A stretch of 64,000 bases of DNA. Source: Corynebacterium flavescens (GTDB taxonomy: Bacteria; Actinomycetota; Actinomycetes; Mycobacteriales; Mycobacteriaceae). Below, piece by piece: positions 42,137 through 51,173 of the stretch (positions within the stretch are counted from its first letter, which is position 1; each line of letters begins with the position of its first letter). Location: assembly GCF_008693105.1 (NCBI RefSeq), contig NZ_VXKK01000013.1:62001-126000 (forward strand). The letters are read 5' to 3'. The notes beneath the pieces were generated by a model. The model saw only the letters and a program-made list of their open reading frames with translations. It was not told the origin of the DNA and searched no databases. The translations under genes were made by a program, and so were the position numbers.

Positions 42137-43453
42137 ATGCCTAAATCGAGCGAACAGCCAGTTTCTCAATCAGCTCAGTGGTTCCGCCGGGCCAGCCAGG
42201 TCACCCCGGGGGGTGTCAACTCTCCCGTGCGGGCCTATGGATCCGTCGGCGGGCAGGCGCGGTTCATCGCCCGCGGCCAGGGATCTCGTCTCTGGGATAT
42301 TGACGGCAACGAGTACGTCGACCTCGTTAGCTCCTATGGTCCGATGATTCACGGCAATGCCCAGCCTGACATCGTTGCCGCGGTCCAGCGCGCCGCCACC
42401 AAAGGCCTGAGCTTCGGCGCCCCCACCGAGGCGGAGACGCTTTTGGCGGAGCACATCGTCGAGCGCACCGCCGTGGAGGAGGTGCGCCTGGTCAATTCCG
42501 GTACGGAGGCGACCATGTCTGCAGTACGCCTGGCCCGTGGTTTCACTGGCCGCGCCAAGATTTTGAAGTTCGAGGGCTGCTACCACGGGCACGTCGATGC
42601 GCTCTTGGCTTCGGCAGGCTCCGGGGTGGCCACCTTTGCCCTTCCGGATTCACCTGGCGTAACCGGCGCTGCGGCGGCGGATACCTTGGTTGTTCCTTAT
42701 AACGATCTCGAGTCAGTGCGCCGCGCCTTCGCGGAGAATCCGGGCCAGATCGCCTGCATCATCGCCGAGGCCGCCGCCGGAAACATGGGCACGGTCGCGC
42801 CCCAGGAGGGCTTTAATGCCGCGCTTGCCGAAGTCGCCCATGCCGACGGCGCCCTGCTCATCCTCGACGAGGTCATGACGGGCTTCCGTACCTCTTATCG
42901 TGGCTGGTACGGCGTCGATGGAGTGGCAGGTGACCTCGTCACCTTCGGCAAGGTGGTCTCTGGAGGTCTGCCGGCTGCTGCTTTCGGCGGACGCGCTGAG
43001 ATCATGGAGTACCTCGCGCCGACTGGGCCGGTCTACCAGGCGGGAACGCTCTCAGGAAACCCCGTGGCTATGGCCTCCGGCCTCAAATCCCTGGAGCTGG
43101 CGAATGAGGAGCTCTACCCGCGCCTGCAAGCTCAAGCGGATCGCCTTACCAGCATGATCACCCAGGCCTTGAATGAGGCTGGCGTGGAGCACCACATTCA
43201 GCGCGCCTCCTCTATGTTCTCCATCCGCTTCGCCGAGGGGCAGGGGCATAACTTCTCCGACATGAAGGCCGCGCAGACCTGGCGTTTTGCCCCCTTCTTT
43301 CATCAGCTTTTGGAGGGCGGGGTGTATGTTCCGCCTTCAGCTTTCGAGACCTGGTTTGTCTCTGACGCGTTGGGGGACGAAGATTTTGAGGTAATCGAGC
43401 AGGCTCTTAAACCCGCAGCACGCGCCGCCGCCGCTGCAACGCCCCCGCAATAA
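42137..43453 (+). CDS. hemL: glutamate-1-semialdehyde 2,1-aminomutase
   Basis: HemL converts glutamate-1-semialdehyde to 5-aminolevulinate with pyridoxal phosphate. The 438-residue product has [18 protein letters not shown] at the N-terminus, [20 protein letters not shown], the PLP strand [12 protein letters not shown], and the Schiff-base Lys272 in [17 protein letters not shown] chose ATG 42137 because a TACAAT -10 box ends 7 bases before it. hemL is separated from the main heme cluster by the accessory patch at 38.6-42.1 kb, and leads the cytochrome c maturation genes. Confidence 0.95.
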   Translation: MPKSSEQPVSQSAQWFRRASQVTPGGVNSPVRAYGSVGGQARFIARGQGSRLWDIDGNEYVDLVSSYGPMIHGNAQPDIVAAVQRAATKGLSFGAPTEAETLLAEHIVERTAVEEVRLVNSGTEATMSAVRLARGFTGRAKILKFEGCYHGHVDALLASAGSGVATFALPDSPGVTGAAAADTLVVPYNDLESVRRAFAENPGQIACIIAEAAAGNMGTVAPQEGFNAALAEVAHADGALLILDEVMTGFRTSYRGWYGVDGVAGDLVTFGKVVSGGLPAAAFGGRAEIMEYLAPTGPVYQAGTLSGNPVAMASGLKSLELANEELYPRLQAQADRLTSMITQALNEAGVEHHIQRASSMFSIRFAEGQGHNFSDMKAAQTWRFAPFFHQLLEGGVYVPPSAFETWFVSDALGDEDFEVIEQALKPAARAAAAATPPQ

Positions 43454-43480
43454 GCCTCGGGAAGCGTGAAAGGAATACCC

Positions 43481-44089
43481 ATGTCTAGCACCATCGTTCA
43501 CCTCGTGCGCCACGGTGAAGTCTTCAACCCAGACAAGATCCTCTATGGCCGTATCCCCGGCTATCATCTGTCTTCCCGCGGCCACTCCATGGCGGCGCGG
43601 ACGGCCCAAGCCTTCCGCGGGCACGACGTCACCTATCTCGCGGCCTCGCCCTTGCAGCGCACCCAGGAAACCTCGCGGCCCTTTGCCCAGCTCACCGGGC
43701 TCGATGTAGAGATAGAACCGCGCCTTATTGAATCGGGCAACCAATTCGAAGGCCTGCGCACCAAGGGCTGGAACTCCCAGCTGTGGAATCCGCGTTATTG
43801 GCCGCAGCTACTCAACCCGGCTATCCCGTCTTGGGGAGAACCTTTTAGTGACATCGCCGCCCGCATGCTCGACGCCGTGGCAGATGCGCAGCGCAAGGCC
43901 GAGGGGCACGAGGCCATCTTGGTCTCCCATCAGCTGCCCATCGTCATGGTCCAGCGCAGTGTCTTGGGCAAGCGCCTGCCGCACGCACCGTGGAACCGCG
44001 AATGCGATCTGGCCTCGGTGACTTCACTGGTCTATCAAGACGATCAGATTTCCGATATTTACTACTCCGCACCAGCGCAGGCAATCTAA
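43481..44089 (+). CDS. histidine phosphatase family protein (phosphoglycerate mutase-like)
   Basis: A 202-residue protein with the phosphohistidine motif LVRHGEVFNP near residue 10 and a second histidine in ILVSHQLPIVM. ATG 43481 has AAGGA 8 bases upstream; a GTG at 43466 would precede the ribosome site. Position between hemL and the thioredoxin-like lipoprotein gene matches Rv0525. Its substrate is unknown; conserved linkage with heme and cytochrome genes is the only hint. One base separates its stop from the next start. Confidence 0.85.
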   Translation: MSSTIVHLVRHGEVFNPDKILYGRIPGYHLSSRGHSMAARTAQAFRGHDVTYLAASPLQRTQETSRPFAQLTGLDVEIEPRLIESGNQFEGLRTKGWNSQLWNPRYWPQLLNPAIPSWGEPFSDIAARMLDAVADAQRKAEGHEAILVSHQLPIVMVQRSVLGKRLPHAPWNRECDLASVTSLVYQDDQISDIYYSAPAQAI

Positions 44090-44090
44090 G

Positions 44091-44687
44091 ATGTCACGAC
44101 TTACTACAGCGGCCCTCATTGCATCGGCGTGCCTGACGTTGTCCTCCTGCACGCAGGACGCGGACAATGCGCAGAACGCTGTCGCCTCGGGCGGCACCTT
44201 CGAGTTCATCTCGCCGGGCGGCCAGACGGTTATTGATTACCCCGCGGAAGATCGCAAGCCCCTGTCGAATTTCAGCGGCCCGGATCTGCGGGATCAGAAT
44301 AAGACCATTTCCTTGGAGGACTTCCCGGATCAGATTGTGGTCCTCAATTCCTGGGGTCAGTGGTGCGCGCCGTGCCGCTCCGAATCCGATGATCTGGATT
44401 CCATCCATGCCCAGCTGCAAGAACGCGGCCTCGGCACGGTGCTCGGCATCAACGTGCGTGATTACAATCCGCAGATTTCCTTGGACTTCCTTGAGGACAA
44501 CGGCTTGGAGTACCCCTCCATCTACGATCCGCCTTTCAAGACTGCGGCGGCGCTGGGCGGCGTGCCTACCTCGGTGGTGCCGACAACCATCGTTCTAGAT
44601 AAGCAGCACCGTCCTGCCGCGGTATTCCTCCGCGAGATCACGGAGAAAGACGTCATGGAGGTCGTCGACAGGTTGGAGCAGGAGTAG
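44091..44687 (+). CDS. TlpA/ResA-like thioredoxin lipoprotein
   Basis: A 198-residue exported protein with a signal peptide and lipobox (TLSSC, Cys20), then a TlpA-type thioredoxin domain with the redox motif WCAPC and cis-proline in VVPTTIVLD. Anchored outside the membrane, it should reduce apocytochrome c cysteines, using electrons delivered through the CcdA protein encoded next. ATG 44091 lies one base after the previous stop, and ccdA starts directly after its TAG. Position matches Rv0526. Confidence 0.92.
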   Translation: MSRLTTAALIASACLTLSSCTQDADNAQNAVASGGTFEFISPGGQTVIDYPAEDRKPLSNFSGPDLRDQNKTISLEDFPDQIVVLNSWGQWCAPCRSESDDLDSIHAQLQERGLGTVLGINVRDYNPQISLDFLEDNGLEYPSIYDPPFKTAAALGGVPTSVVPTTIVLDKQHRPAAVFLREITEKDVMEVVDRLEQE

Positions 44688-45497
44688 ATGCTTGTCACTC
44701 TCGCTGCCGGCATAGGGGAGACCTTTGCCGAAACCGCGGCGGCTGGCCCCCTTCTGCTGGGCATCCTCGCCGCGGCGGCCGCAGGCCTCGTCAGCTTCGC
44801 CAGCCCCTGCGTCGTCCCGCTCGTGCCCGGCTATATTTCCTACCTGGCCGGCGTGGTCGGCGGTGAGGTGACGTATGACGAGAAACTTGGGGTGGGCGTC
44901 GGCAAGCGCAGGCAATGGGCAGTCGTTGGTGCCTCCTTGCTCTTCATCCTCGGTTTTACCGTGGTATTTGTGCTGGCCACCGTCTCTGTTTTTGGCGCGA
45001 TTTCGGCCCTGACGTTCAATGCGGATGTGCTGATGCGCATCGGCGGCGTGGTAACCATCCTCATGGGCGTGGTCTTCATGGGGCTCGTGCCTTTCTTGCA
45101 GCGTGATACCCGCATGGCTCCCAAACGTTGGAGCACATGGCTGGGCGCGCCCCTGCTCGGCGGGGTTTTCGCCCTGGGGTGGACGCCGTGCCTAGGACCC
45201 ACCTTGGCCGCCATCATCTCCATCTCGGCGGGAACGGAGGGCATGACCGCGGTTCGCGGGGCAGTGCTCATCGTGGGCTATTGCCTCGGCCTGGGCCTGC
45301 CTTTCCTGCTCGTGGCGCTGGGCTCGGCGCGGGCCATGCGCACCATTTCTTGGATGCGTAAGCACTCGCGCACCATCCAGATTATCGGCGGCCTCGCCAT
45401 GGTTTTAGTCGGACTGGCGCTGCTGACCGGCGCTTGGGGCGCGTTCATCAACTTCATCCGGCAGTGGACTGTCGAGTACGGTGCGACCTTAATCTAG
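44688..45497 (+). CDS. ccdA: cytochrome c biogenesis protein CcdA
   Basis: A 269-residue membrane protein with six hydrophobic segments and the two reactive cysteines of the CcdA/DsbD family, one in FASPCVVPLVPGYISYLAG and one in GWTPCLGPTLAA. It carries reducing power from cytoplasmic thioredoxin to the external TlpA-like protein for System II cytochrome c maturation. It follows the lipoprotein gene without a gap and precedes resB by 24 bases. Confidence 0.95.
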   Translation: MLVTLAAGIGETFAETAAAGPLLLGILAAAAAGLVSFASPCVVPLVPGYISYLAGVVGGEVTYDEKLGVGVGKRRQWAVVGASLLFILGFTVVFVLATVSVFGAISALTFNADVLMRIGGVVTILMGVVFMGLVPFLQRDTRMAPKRWSTWLGAPLLGGVFALGWTPCLGPTLAAIISISAGTEGMTAVRGAVLIVGYCLGLGLPFLLVALGSARAMRTISWMRKHSRTIQIIGGLAMVLVGLALLTGAWGAFINFIRQWTVEYGATLI

Positions 45498-45521
45498 GTC
45501 GACTAGAGGAGAGAAACTTCT

Positions 45522-47153
45522 GTGATTTATATCCGCAAGGCCTGGCGCTGGCTCACCAGCATGCGTACCGCTTTGGCGCTGCTGTTCTTGCTGGCGATAG
45601 CGGCGATTCCAGGTTCCCTGCTGCCGCAGCGCGAGCTCAATGAGACCAACGTCAACGAGTTCATCGAGACCAACGGCAACATTGCCAAGATCTACGACAA
45701 GCTGCAGCTTTTTGATGTATTCTCCTCCATCTGGTTCCAGGCCATCTTCGTCCTGTTGATGATCTCACTGGTGGGTTGCATCCTGCCGCGCTCGGTGGAG
45801 CACTACCGCGCGTGGCGTTCCCAGCCCACCCGGGCCCCGAAGTACCTGACTAGGCTGCCTCTTAACGCCTCCGGCAGCAGCGATCGGTCTGTAGAAGAGG
45901 TCAGCGCTGAGGTCCGTAGCATGCTCAAGAAGTGGCGCGTTTCGGAGTATTCTCCTGCGCAGGACCGCGCCGGTGCTCTGTCCTTCTCCGCCGAGCGCGG
46001 TTATGGCCGCGAGTTGGCCAACCTTATCTTCCACGTCGCGCTCGTTGCCATGTTGGTGACCGTGGCGGCGGGCCGGCTCACCAATTACGAGGGCCAGGTC
46101 ATCGTGGTCACCGAATCCGGCTCGCAGGAGGAAAGTGCTGCTAGTGGGCAGAACACGGAGTTCTGCAATACGTCCACCTCAAACTTTGATTCCTTCAGGG
46201 CGGGCGCGCTTTTCGACGGCACCGGGCTCCACCCCTTCTGCATTCTCGCCCACGACTTCAGTGCCGACTACCTGCCCAATGGGCAAGCCGAGATGTTTAG
46301 CTCCAATATTTCCTACGCCGAGGGCGATGACATCTACAGCGATAGCTCGCAGTGGAAGGACTATGAGCTCAAGGTCAACCATCCCTTACGACTGGCCCAA
46401 AACCGTCTCTACCTCCAGGGCCACGGTTACGCACCGACTGTGACGGTGCAGTGGCCGGACGGGGAGACTCGTACCCAAACCATCCAGTTCCGCCCGGATG
46501 ATCTCACCAACTTCCTCTCCTCGGGTGTCATGCGCTTTGATCCGCCGGCCGGAATGTACCCGGAGCTTTTTGACCGCCGCCAAAACCAGCTGGCTATCCA
46601 GGGCCTTTTCGCCCCGACAGCACAGTGGTCCGGAGAGAACGGTCAGCTGCTCACCTCCTCCTACCCGGCACTGACGGATCCGGCCCTGGCCATCGACATC
46701 TATCGCGGTGATGCCGGTCTAGATACGGGCTCGGCGCAGTCCATCTTCTCGCTCGATTCCACGCTCGTGCACTCGGGCCAGCTGCAAAAGATTGACCGCG
46801 TCAACCTCACGCAGGGCGAATCGGTCACGCTGGATGATGGAACGAAGGTCACTTTCGACGGTGCCTCCCAGTTTGCCAACTACCAAATCTCCTATGACCC
46901 CTTCCAAAAGTGGGTCCTCGTCTCCACCGTCATCATGCTCGTGTCCTTGGTTGGTTCCCTGGTGATAAAGCGCCGGCGCGTGTGGGTGCGCCTGCGTCCC
47001 AACGCTGCTGGCGGCACCGACGTGGAGATGGGCGGGCTTGCTCGCACCGACCGCGCTGGTTGGTCGGAGGAGTTCTACGAGCTCTACCGTCATCTTCTCC
47101 GCCTGCCCGACCCGGACGAGGTAGAAGAGGACGACATCTACGTCGAGGACTAG
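45522..47153 (+). CDS. resB: cytochrome c maturation protein ResB
   Basis: ResB (CcsB-type half of the heme lyase in some nomenclatures) is a 543-residue membrane protein. Membrane segments at about residues 17-35, 70-90 and 170-190 precede a long external domain, and a last segment near residues 460-480 (WVLVSTVIMLVSLVGSLVI) is followed by a charged C-terminus. The N-terminal MRTALALLFLLAIAAIPGS is typical. With the ccsB product it exports heme and attaches it to apocytochrome c. GTG 45522 has AGAGGAGAG upstream. Confidence 0.92.
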   Translation: MIYIRKAWRWLTSMRTALALLFLLAIAAIPGSLLPQRELNETNVNEFIETNGNIAKIYDKLQLFDVFSSIWFQAIFVLLMISLVGCILPRSVEHYRAWRSQPTRAPKYLTRLPLNASGSSDRSVEEVSAEVRSMLKKWRVSEYSPAQDRAGALSFSAERGYGRELANLIFHVALVAMLVTVAAGRLTNYEGQVIVVTESGSQEESAASGQNTEFCNTSTSNFDSFRAGALFDGTGLHPFCILAHDFSADYLPNGQAEMFSSNISYAEGDDIYSDSSQWKDYELKVNHPLRLAQNRLYLQGHGYAPTVTVQWPDGETRTQTIQFRPDDLTNFLSSGVMRFDPPAGMYPELFDRRQNQLAIQGLFAPTAQWSGENGQLLTSSYPALTDPALAIDIYRGDAGLDTGSAQSIFSLDSTLVHSGQLQKIDRVNLTQGESVTLDDGTKVTFDGASQFANYQISYDPFQKWVLVSTVIMLVSLVGSLVIKRRRVWVRLRPNAAGGTDVEMGGLARTDRAGWSEEFYELYRHLLRLPDPDEVEEDDIYVED

Positions 47154-47178
47154 GCAGCCTCGCCACCGAGACAACCTC

Positions 47179-47209
47179 GAGGGCTAGGCAGCCTCGCGGC
47201 CTAGCCCTC
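47179..47209 (+). terminator. inverted repeat after resB
   Basis: GAGGGCTAGG (47179-47188) and CCTAGCCCTC (47200-47209) are perfectly complementary. No T run follows, so this may be an RNA-stabilising or weak termination hairpin. CTAGGCAGCCTCG occurs at the resB stop (47150-47162) and again inside the hairpin (47184-47196). Confidence 0.55.
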
Positions 47210-47297
47210 CTCCAAAAGTTGGATCCCTACATCGCCGCCGAGTAGGGTATGGAGGAAAACGTTTTTACTGCTCATACGCTAGATTCCAAGGTGCTTT

Positions 47298-48317
47298 ATG
47301 CAGGTTAACCAGAATTTGTCTAATTTTTCGGACGTCTCCGTCCAGACCGCTTTCGTCATCTATGCCCTGGCGTTATTCTTCGCCGCTTTCTATTACGGCA
47401 AGATTCACACCGTCATCGACGGGCGTCGCGCACGCGATGCGGCGAAGGCGGATGAAAAGTCTAAGGTCCTCGTCGGCGCTGGAACGGAAACGGTCGCCTC
47501 GAGTGCATCCGGCGCTGACCAGGAGGTCATTTCCCTCGAGGAATTGGCTGCTCGCGAGGCCAAGGCAAATAAGATCGGGGGAATGACGCAGTCCCTCATT
47601 TGGCTCGGCGTTGTCTTGCATGTGGTTGCCATCGTTTTGCGCGGGCTGGCCACCGGGCGCTTCCCCTTTGGAAACCTCTACGAGTACGTGCTCATGGTTT
47701 CTGCTGGCGTCATCGTCATCTCCTCCATCGCGCTGCAGCGCAAGGAGTGGCGCACGCTGTGGCCCTGGATCCTCACGCCCACGCTGGCTCTGATGTTCTA
47801 CGGCTCGACCAAGCTTTATGCGGAATCCGCACCGGTGGTCCCAGCGCTACAGTCTTATTGGCTGCCTATCCACGTCACCGTCGTCTCCCTTGGTGCCTCT
47901 ATCGGCATCATCTCCGGCATCGCCTCGCTGCTGAGCATGCTGCGGCGCTGGCAGTCCAAGGGTACGGAGCACGGCATCTTTGGAAAACTGGCCAAGCCCT
48001 TGCCCTCAGCTAATAAGCTCGATCAGCTGGCTTATCGCCTCGCCGTCATCACCCTGCCTACCTTGGGCTTGGGCATCGTATTGGGCGCTATCTGGGCTGA
48101 ATCCGCTTGGGGCCGCTTCTGGGGCTGGGATCCGAAGGAGACGGTTTCCTTCGCCACCTGGATCCTTTATGCCGCCTACTTGCACGCGCGCGCTACGCCC
48201 TCCATGCGCAAGATTGCGCCGTGGATCAACATCGCAGCCATGGCAGTGATGGTATTCAACCTCTTCTTCATCAACATGGTTGTCTCGGGCCTGCACTCCT
48301 ACGCGGGGCTGAACTAA
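47298..48317 (+). CDS. ccsB: c-type cytochrome biogenesis protein CcsB (CcsA family heme lyase)
   Basis: A 339-residue membrane protein of the heme-handling family with the tryptophan-rich WWD motif SAWGRFWGWDPKET outside the membrane and conserved histidines in flanking helices. A hydrophilic loop (residues 35-90) separates the first helix from the rest. It forms the System II synthase with ResB and serves cytochromes such as the bc1 complex subunit QcrC. AAGGTGC precedes the ATG. An HTH gene starts just after its stop. Confidence 0.93.
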   Translation: MQVNQNLSNFSDVSVQTAFVIYALALFFAAFYYGKIHTVIDGRRARDAAKADEKSKVLVGAGTETVASSASGADQEVISLEELAAREAKANKIGGMTQSLIWLGVVLHVVAIVLRGLATGRFPFGNLYEYVLMVSAGVIVISSIALQRKEWRTLWPWILTPTLALMFYGSTKLYAESAPVVPALQSYWLPIHVTVVSLGASIGIISGIASLLSMLRRWQSKGTEHGIFGKLAKPLPSANKLDQLAYRLAVITLPTLGLGIVLGAIWAESAWGRFWGWDPKETVSFATWILYAAYLHARATPSMRKIAPWINIAAMAVMVFNLFFINMVVSGLHSYAGLN

Positions 48318-48318
48318 G

Positions 48319-48603
48319 GTGTCCGAGGTACACCGGCCCCGTCATAAGCAGGGCAAGCCGGCCGGAGATAACCCGGCGCTTATCGCCTTGGGCGCGCAGT
48401 TTGCGCAGCGCCGCCGCGAGCTCGGAATTCTGCAGCAGGAACTTGCCGATGCAGCTGGCGTATCCCGCTCCACCCTCCACACCATTGAGCACGGTGCGGC
48501 AGGGGTGCGCTGGGAAAAGGTATTTGCCGTGGCGCATGCTCTCGGCCTCGAGATGGTCTTTATCCCCCAAGAAGACGCCGCCCGCAAGGACTCTGAAGCT
48601 TAA
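48319..48603 (+). CDS. XRE-family HTH regulator (HipB-like)
   Basis: A 94-residue protein with a Cro/CI-type helix-turn-helix (FAQRRRELGILQQELADAAG, VSRSTLHTIEHG) and the HipB-like ending VRWEKVFAVAHALGLEMVFI. GTG 48319 lies 1 base after the ccsB stop, so it is probably translated with it. HipB proteins normally pair with a HipA kinase; none is adjacent, so this is likely a stand-alone regulator. It overlaps the next convergent gene by 4 bases. Confidence 0.85.
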   Translation: MSEVHRPRHKQGKPAGDNPALIALGAQFAQRRRELGILQQELADAAGVSRSTLHTIEHGAAGVRWEKVFAVAHALGLEMVFIPQEDAARKDSEA

Positions 48604-48854
48604 GCTTCGGGCTCATCTTCGCCGCGCTGCTTGCGCTGGCGTTCTTCCTCTATTTCTGTGGCGCGGCGCTCTTTGAAGCGCTGCTTTTCAATATTCCAGA
48701 GGAACTCTTCATCATCATCTGGGCCTTTAATCTCTCGCCGTGGATTGTCCTGGACTGCATCGCGCCCGTTCTTCTTCCAGGAGGAAGGACCAAAGGCTTT
48801 CCACACCAGGTAGACGGCAAGCACAATCAGAACAATCAGTATCAAACGACCCAT
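48600..48854 (-). CDS. small membrane-anchored protein of unknown function
   Basis: An 84-residue protein with one N-terminal membrane segment (RLILIVLIVLAVYLVWKAFG) and a charged Arg/Glu-rich cytoplasmic tail likely to be helical. I start it at ATG 48854; an ATG at 48863 would add three residues. It converges on the HTH gene with overlapping stops. No family is recognised. Confidence 0.65.
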   Translation of the reverse strand: MGRLILIVLIVLAVYLVWKAFGPSSWKKNGRDAVQDNPRREIKGPDDDEEFLWNIEKQRFKERRATEIEEERQRKQRGEDEPEA

Positions 48855-48905
48855 AGGCCCCATCCTACTTAACTTGCTAAGTGGCGCCGCGTAGAATCGA
48901 GTCCC

Positions 48906-49238
48906 ATGAACAACGAAGCTGCCCCCTTGAACACCCCGGAGCCCCCGCTCCCGGATCCGCAGTTGCGTCGGCGCTCCCGGGTTGCCCTGTGGAAGTACGG
49001 CATCGCCCGCGTTTTGCTCTTTATCGTGCTGGCTGTCGTTATCCAGCTGCTCTCCATGGCGGTGGGTTTCCCCATCCCTGTGCTCATTTCTGCGCTGCTA
49101 GCACTCTTCGTTGCCTTGCCGCTGTCCATGCTTGTATTCTCGCGCTGGCGCGTCGAGGCCACCGGAACCTTGGCCGAATACTCCGCACAACGCAAAGCAC
49201 ACAAGGCCTGGGTCCAATCGGAGCTCGCCGGGCGCTAG
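48906..49238 (+). CDS. DUF4229 family membrane protein
   Basis: A 110-residue protein with a Pro-rich N-terminus and two membrane segments (ARVLLFIVLAVVIQLLSMAV, PVLISALLALFVALPLSMLV) followed by a basic C-terminal helix. The pattern and the position near menA fit the actinobacterial DUF4229 family. Its function is unknown. The stop overlaps the end of the convergent transporter gene by 4 bases. Confidence 0.75.
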   Translation: MNNEAAPLNTPEPPLPDPQLRRRSRVALWKYGIARVLLFIVLAVVIQLLSMAVGFPIPVLISALLALFVALPLSMLVFSRWRVEATGTLAEYSAQRKAHKAWVQSELAGR

Positions 49239-50134
49239 TGCCCGAAGAGGAAGGCAATCACTAGCATCACCGGCAATGAGGCGAAGGTCGTGATGAAGAC
49301 CGTATCGCGCGCCACGCTCTGCCCGCGTTGGAAGGTCGCTGCATAGTTATAGACCTGCTGCGCTGTCGGCAGCGCACAAAGAATGACTGCCGCATAAGTG
49401 TGTTCCGGGCTCAACCCTAAGGCGAGGCTGAGGCCATAGGCCACGGCGGGCAAACCCACGAGTTTCAGCGCCGTGGCTGTATAGGTCGCGGGCCGGGAGC
49501 TGCGGTCGGAGAGCACTCCCGCGGTCTTGAGGGAGGCACCGAAGCTGAGCAGGATAAGCGGGATCGAAGCCCCGCCGAGCAGCGCCAAGGGCTCCATGAT
49601 GGGCGCGGGGATATGCCAGTCCTGCCAGGCCACTATGAAGCCTAAGGCTGAGGCGAGAACCATCGGCGATAAAAGCCCCGTCTTTATCCCTCCCAGCAGC
49701 GATTTGCCGCCAAGGGCACCCAAGATGAGCGGCGTGAAAAGGACCATCTGCACAAAGACGGCCGGGATGGCATAGGTCGAATCACCCAGGACGTACTGGC
49801 TGACGGGAAGCCCGATGTTGACGGCGTTGAAGTAGCTGGCCGCCGCAGCACCCGAGGCGAGCTCGGCGATGCCCTTGCGCCAGAAGAATGCTGCGTAGAT
49901 GGCGGCGACGATGACCGCGGATAGGACTATGACCACGATGACGGGGGAGAGCACTACTCCCGGGTCGGAGCGCGCGACGGAGCTAAAAAGCAGGGCCGGA
50001 GTGGCGGCATAGAAAGCCACCTTGTTGAGGACGAGGCGTTCGCGGTCCGAGGAGATGATGCCGCGGGCGGCTAAGAACCAGCCAATGAAGATGACCGCCA
50101 GGATGATGGAGAAAGCGGTGAGTACTCCCAGCAT
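49235..50134 (-). CDS. AEC-family transporter
   Basis: A 299-residue membrane protein of the auxin efflux carrier family, with about ten hydrophobic segments in two halves and the family's Asn/Pro-rich crossovers (AATPALLFSS, NIGLPVSQYVLG, ALPTAQQVYNYAA). Members export or import organic acids or auxin-like compounds; malate and lactate carriers are known, but the substrate here cannot be predicted. Its ATG lies directly after the menA stop on the same strand, so it is probably co-transcribed with menA. Confidence 0.88.
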   Translation of the reverse strand: MLGVLTAFSIILAVIFIGWFLAARGIISSDRERLVLNKVAFYAATPALLFSSVARSDPGVVLSPVIVVIVLSAVIVAAIYAAFFWRKGIAELASGAAAASYFNAVNIGLPVSQYVLGDSTYAIPAVFVQMVLFTPLILGALGGKSLLGGIKTGLLSPMVLASALGFIVAWQDWHIPAPIMEPLALLGGASIPLILLSFGASLKTAGVLSDRSSRPATYTATALKLVGLPAVAYGLSLALGLSPEHTYAAVILCALPTAQQVYNYAATFQRGQSVARDTVFITTFASLPVMLVIAFLFGH

Positions 50135-51046
50135 CTAGATTCCCAACCCAGCCGCGATGAACAGCGCGGCCGTAACCACCACGGACCAGGCCAGCATTGC
50201 CCGCCCCGTCATGCCAAGCACCGGGATAAGCTCTGGGCCGCGTGCGCCCCGGTTGACGGTACGCACGGACTTGAGTGCCAGCGGGAAGTAGACCAATCCC
50301 ACCAGGGCAGGCCATGCGCCTATCGCAATGCCCAGCGTTAGGAGGCAGGGCAGGAGCAGCAGGAGTGTAAACAACAAGCGGGCGCGGGAATCACCCAGGC
50401 GCACAGCCAGGGTGAGTTTCCCTGCCTGAGAATCGGAGGGAATATCGCGAATATTGTTAGCGAGGTTGACCGCCGAGCTCATAGCGCCGATTCCCACCGC
50501 CAGGGCCACACCCGTCCAAGTAAGCGTCCCGGCCTGGGTGAACTCGGTGCCCAACACGGCCACCAGACCGAAGAATACAAAGACGGCGACCTCGCCCAAG
50601 CCGCGGTACCCATAAGGGTTCTTGCCGCCGGTATAAAACCAGGCTCCGGCGATGCACACAGCGCCAACGAGAATAAACCACCAGGCGCCGGAGGTCAGGG
50701 ACAGCGTCACCCCAGCCAGGCCCGCGAGGGCGAAGGAGCCAAAGGCCGCGTACTTGACGTGGGCGGGTTTAGCCAGCCCCCCGCCGGTGAGGCGCTGCGG
50801 GCCGGTGCGATCATCGTCCGTTCCGCGGATCCCGTCGGAGTAGTCGTTGGCGTAGTTGACGCCGATGATGAGTGCCCAGGCCACGATGAGTGCAAGCAGC
50901 GCCCGCCCCCAATGCACGGAGCCATACGCCGCTGCCGCTCCCGTACCTGCGACCACCGGAGCAAAGGCGTTGGCCCAGGTATGGGGCCGGGCGCCTTCTA
51001 ACCAGTCTTGAGCGGTTGCGGAATACGGGGGAGTGGGCTGATTCAT
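50135..51046 (-). CDS. menA: 1,4-dihydroxy-2-naphthoate polyprenyltransferase
   Basis: MenA attaches a polyprenyl chain to 1,4-dihydroxy-2-naphthoate at the membrane, giving demethylmenaquinone. The 303-residue product has the UbiA-family aspartate-rich motif NYANDYSDGIRG and the second motif region DIPSDSQAGK, with about eight membrane segments. It heads a two-gene unit with the AEC transporter and is divergent from mntR across 127 bases. Confidence 0.94.
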   Translation of the reverse strand: MNQPTPPYSATAQDWLEGARPHTWANAFAPVVAGTGAAAAYGSVHWGRALLALIVAWALIIGVNYANDYSDGIRGTDDDRTGPQRLTGGGLAKPAHVKYAAFGSFALAGLAGVTLSLTSGAWWFILVGAVCIAGAWFYTGGKNPYGYRGLGEVAVFVFFGLVAVLGTEFTQAGTLTWTGVALAVGIGAMSSAVNLANNIRDIPSDSQAGKLTLAVRLGDSRARLLFTLLLLLPCLLTLGIAIGAWPALVGLVYFPLALKSVRTVNRGARGPELIPVLGMTGRAMLAWSVVVTAALFIAAGLGI

Positions 51047-51173
51047 AGGAGCTATTGTGCCACGCCCCTGTGCACCGGCTTTCTTTCCCCCGTGTCCTGT
51101 CGCCAGTCCACAGCGGCATGGCTAACGATGTCACCACAGCCTAAGAAGCCTCTCCAGGCCTTGCCCAGATACA

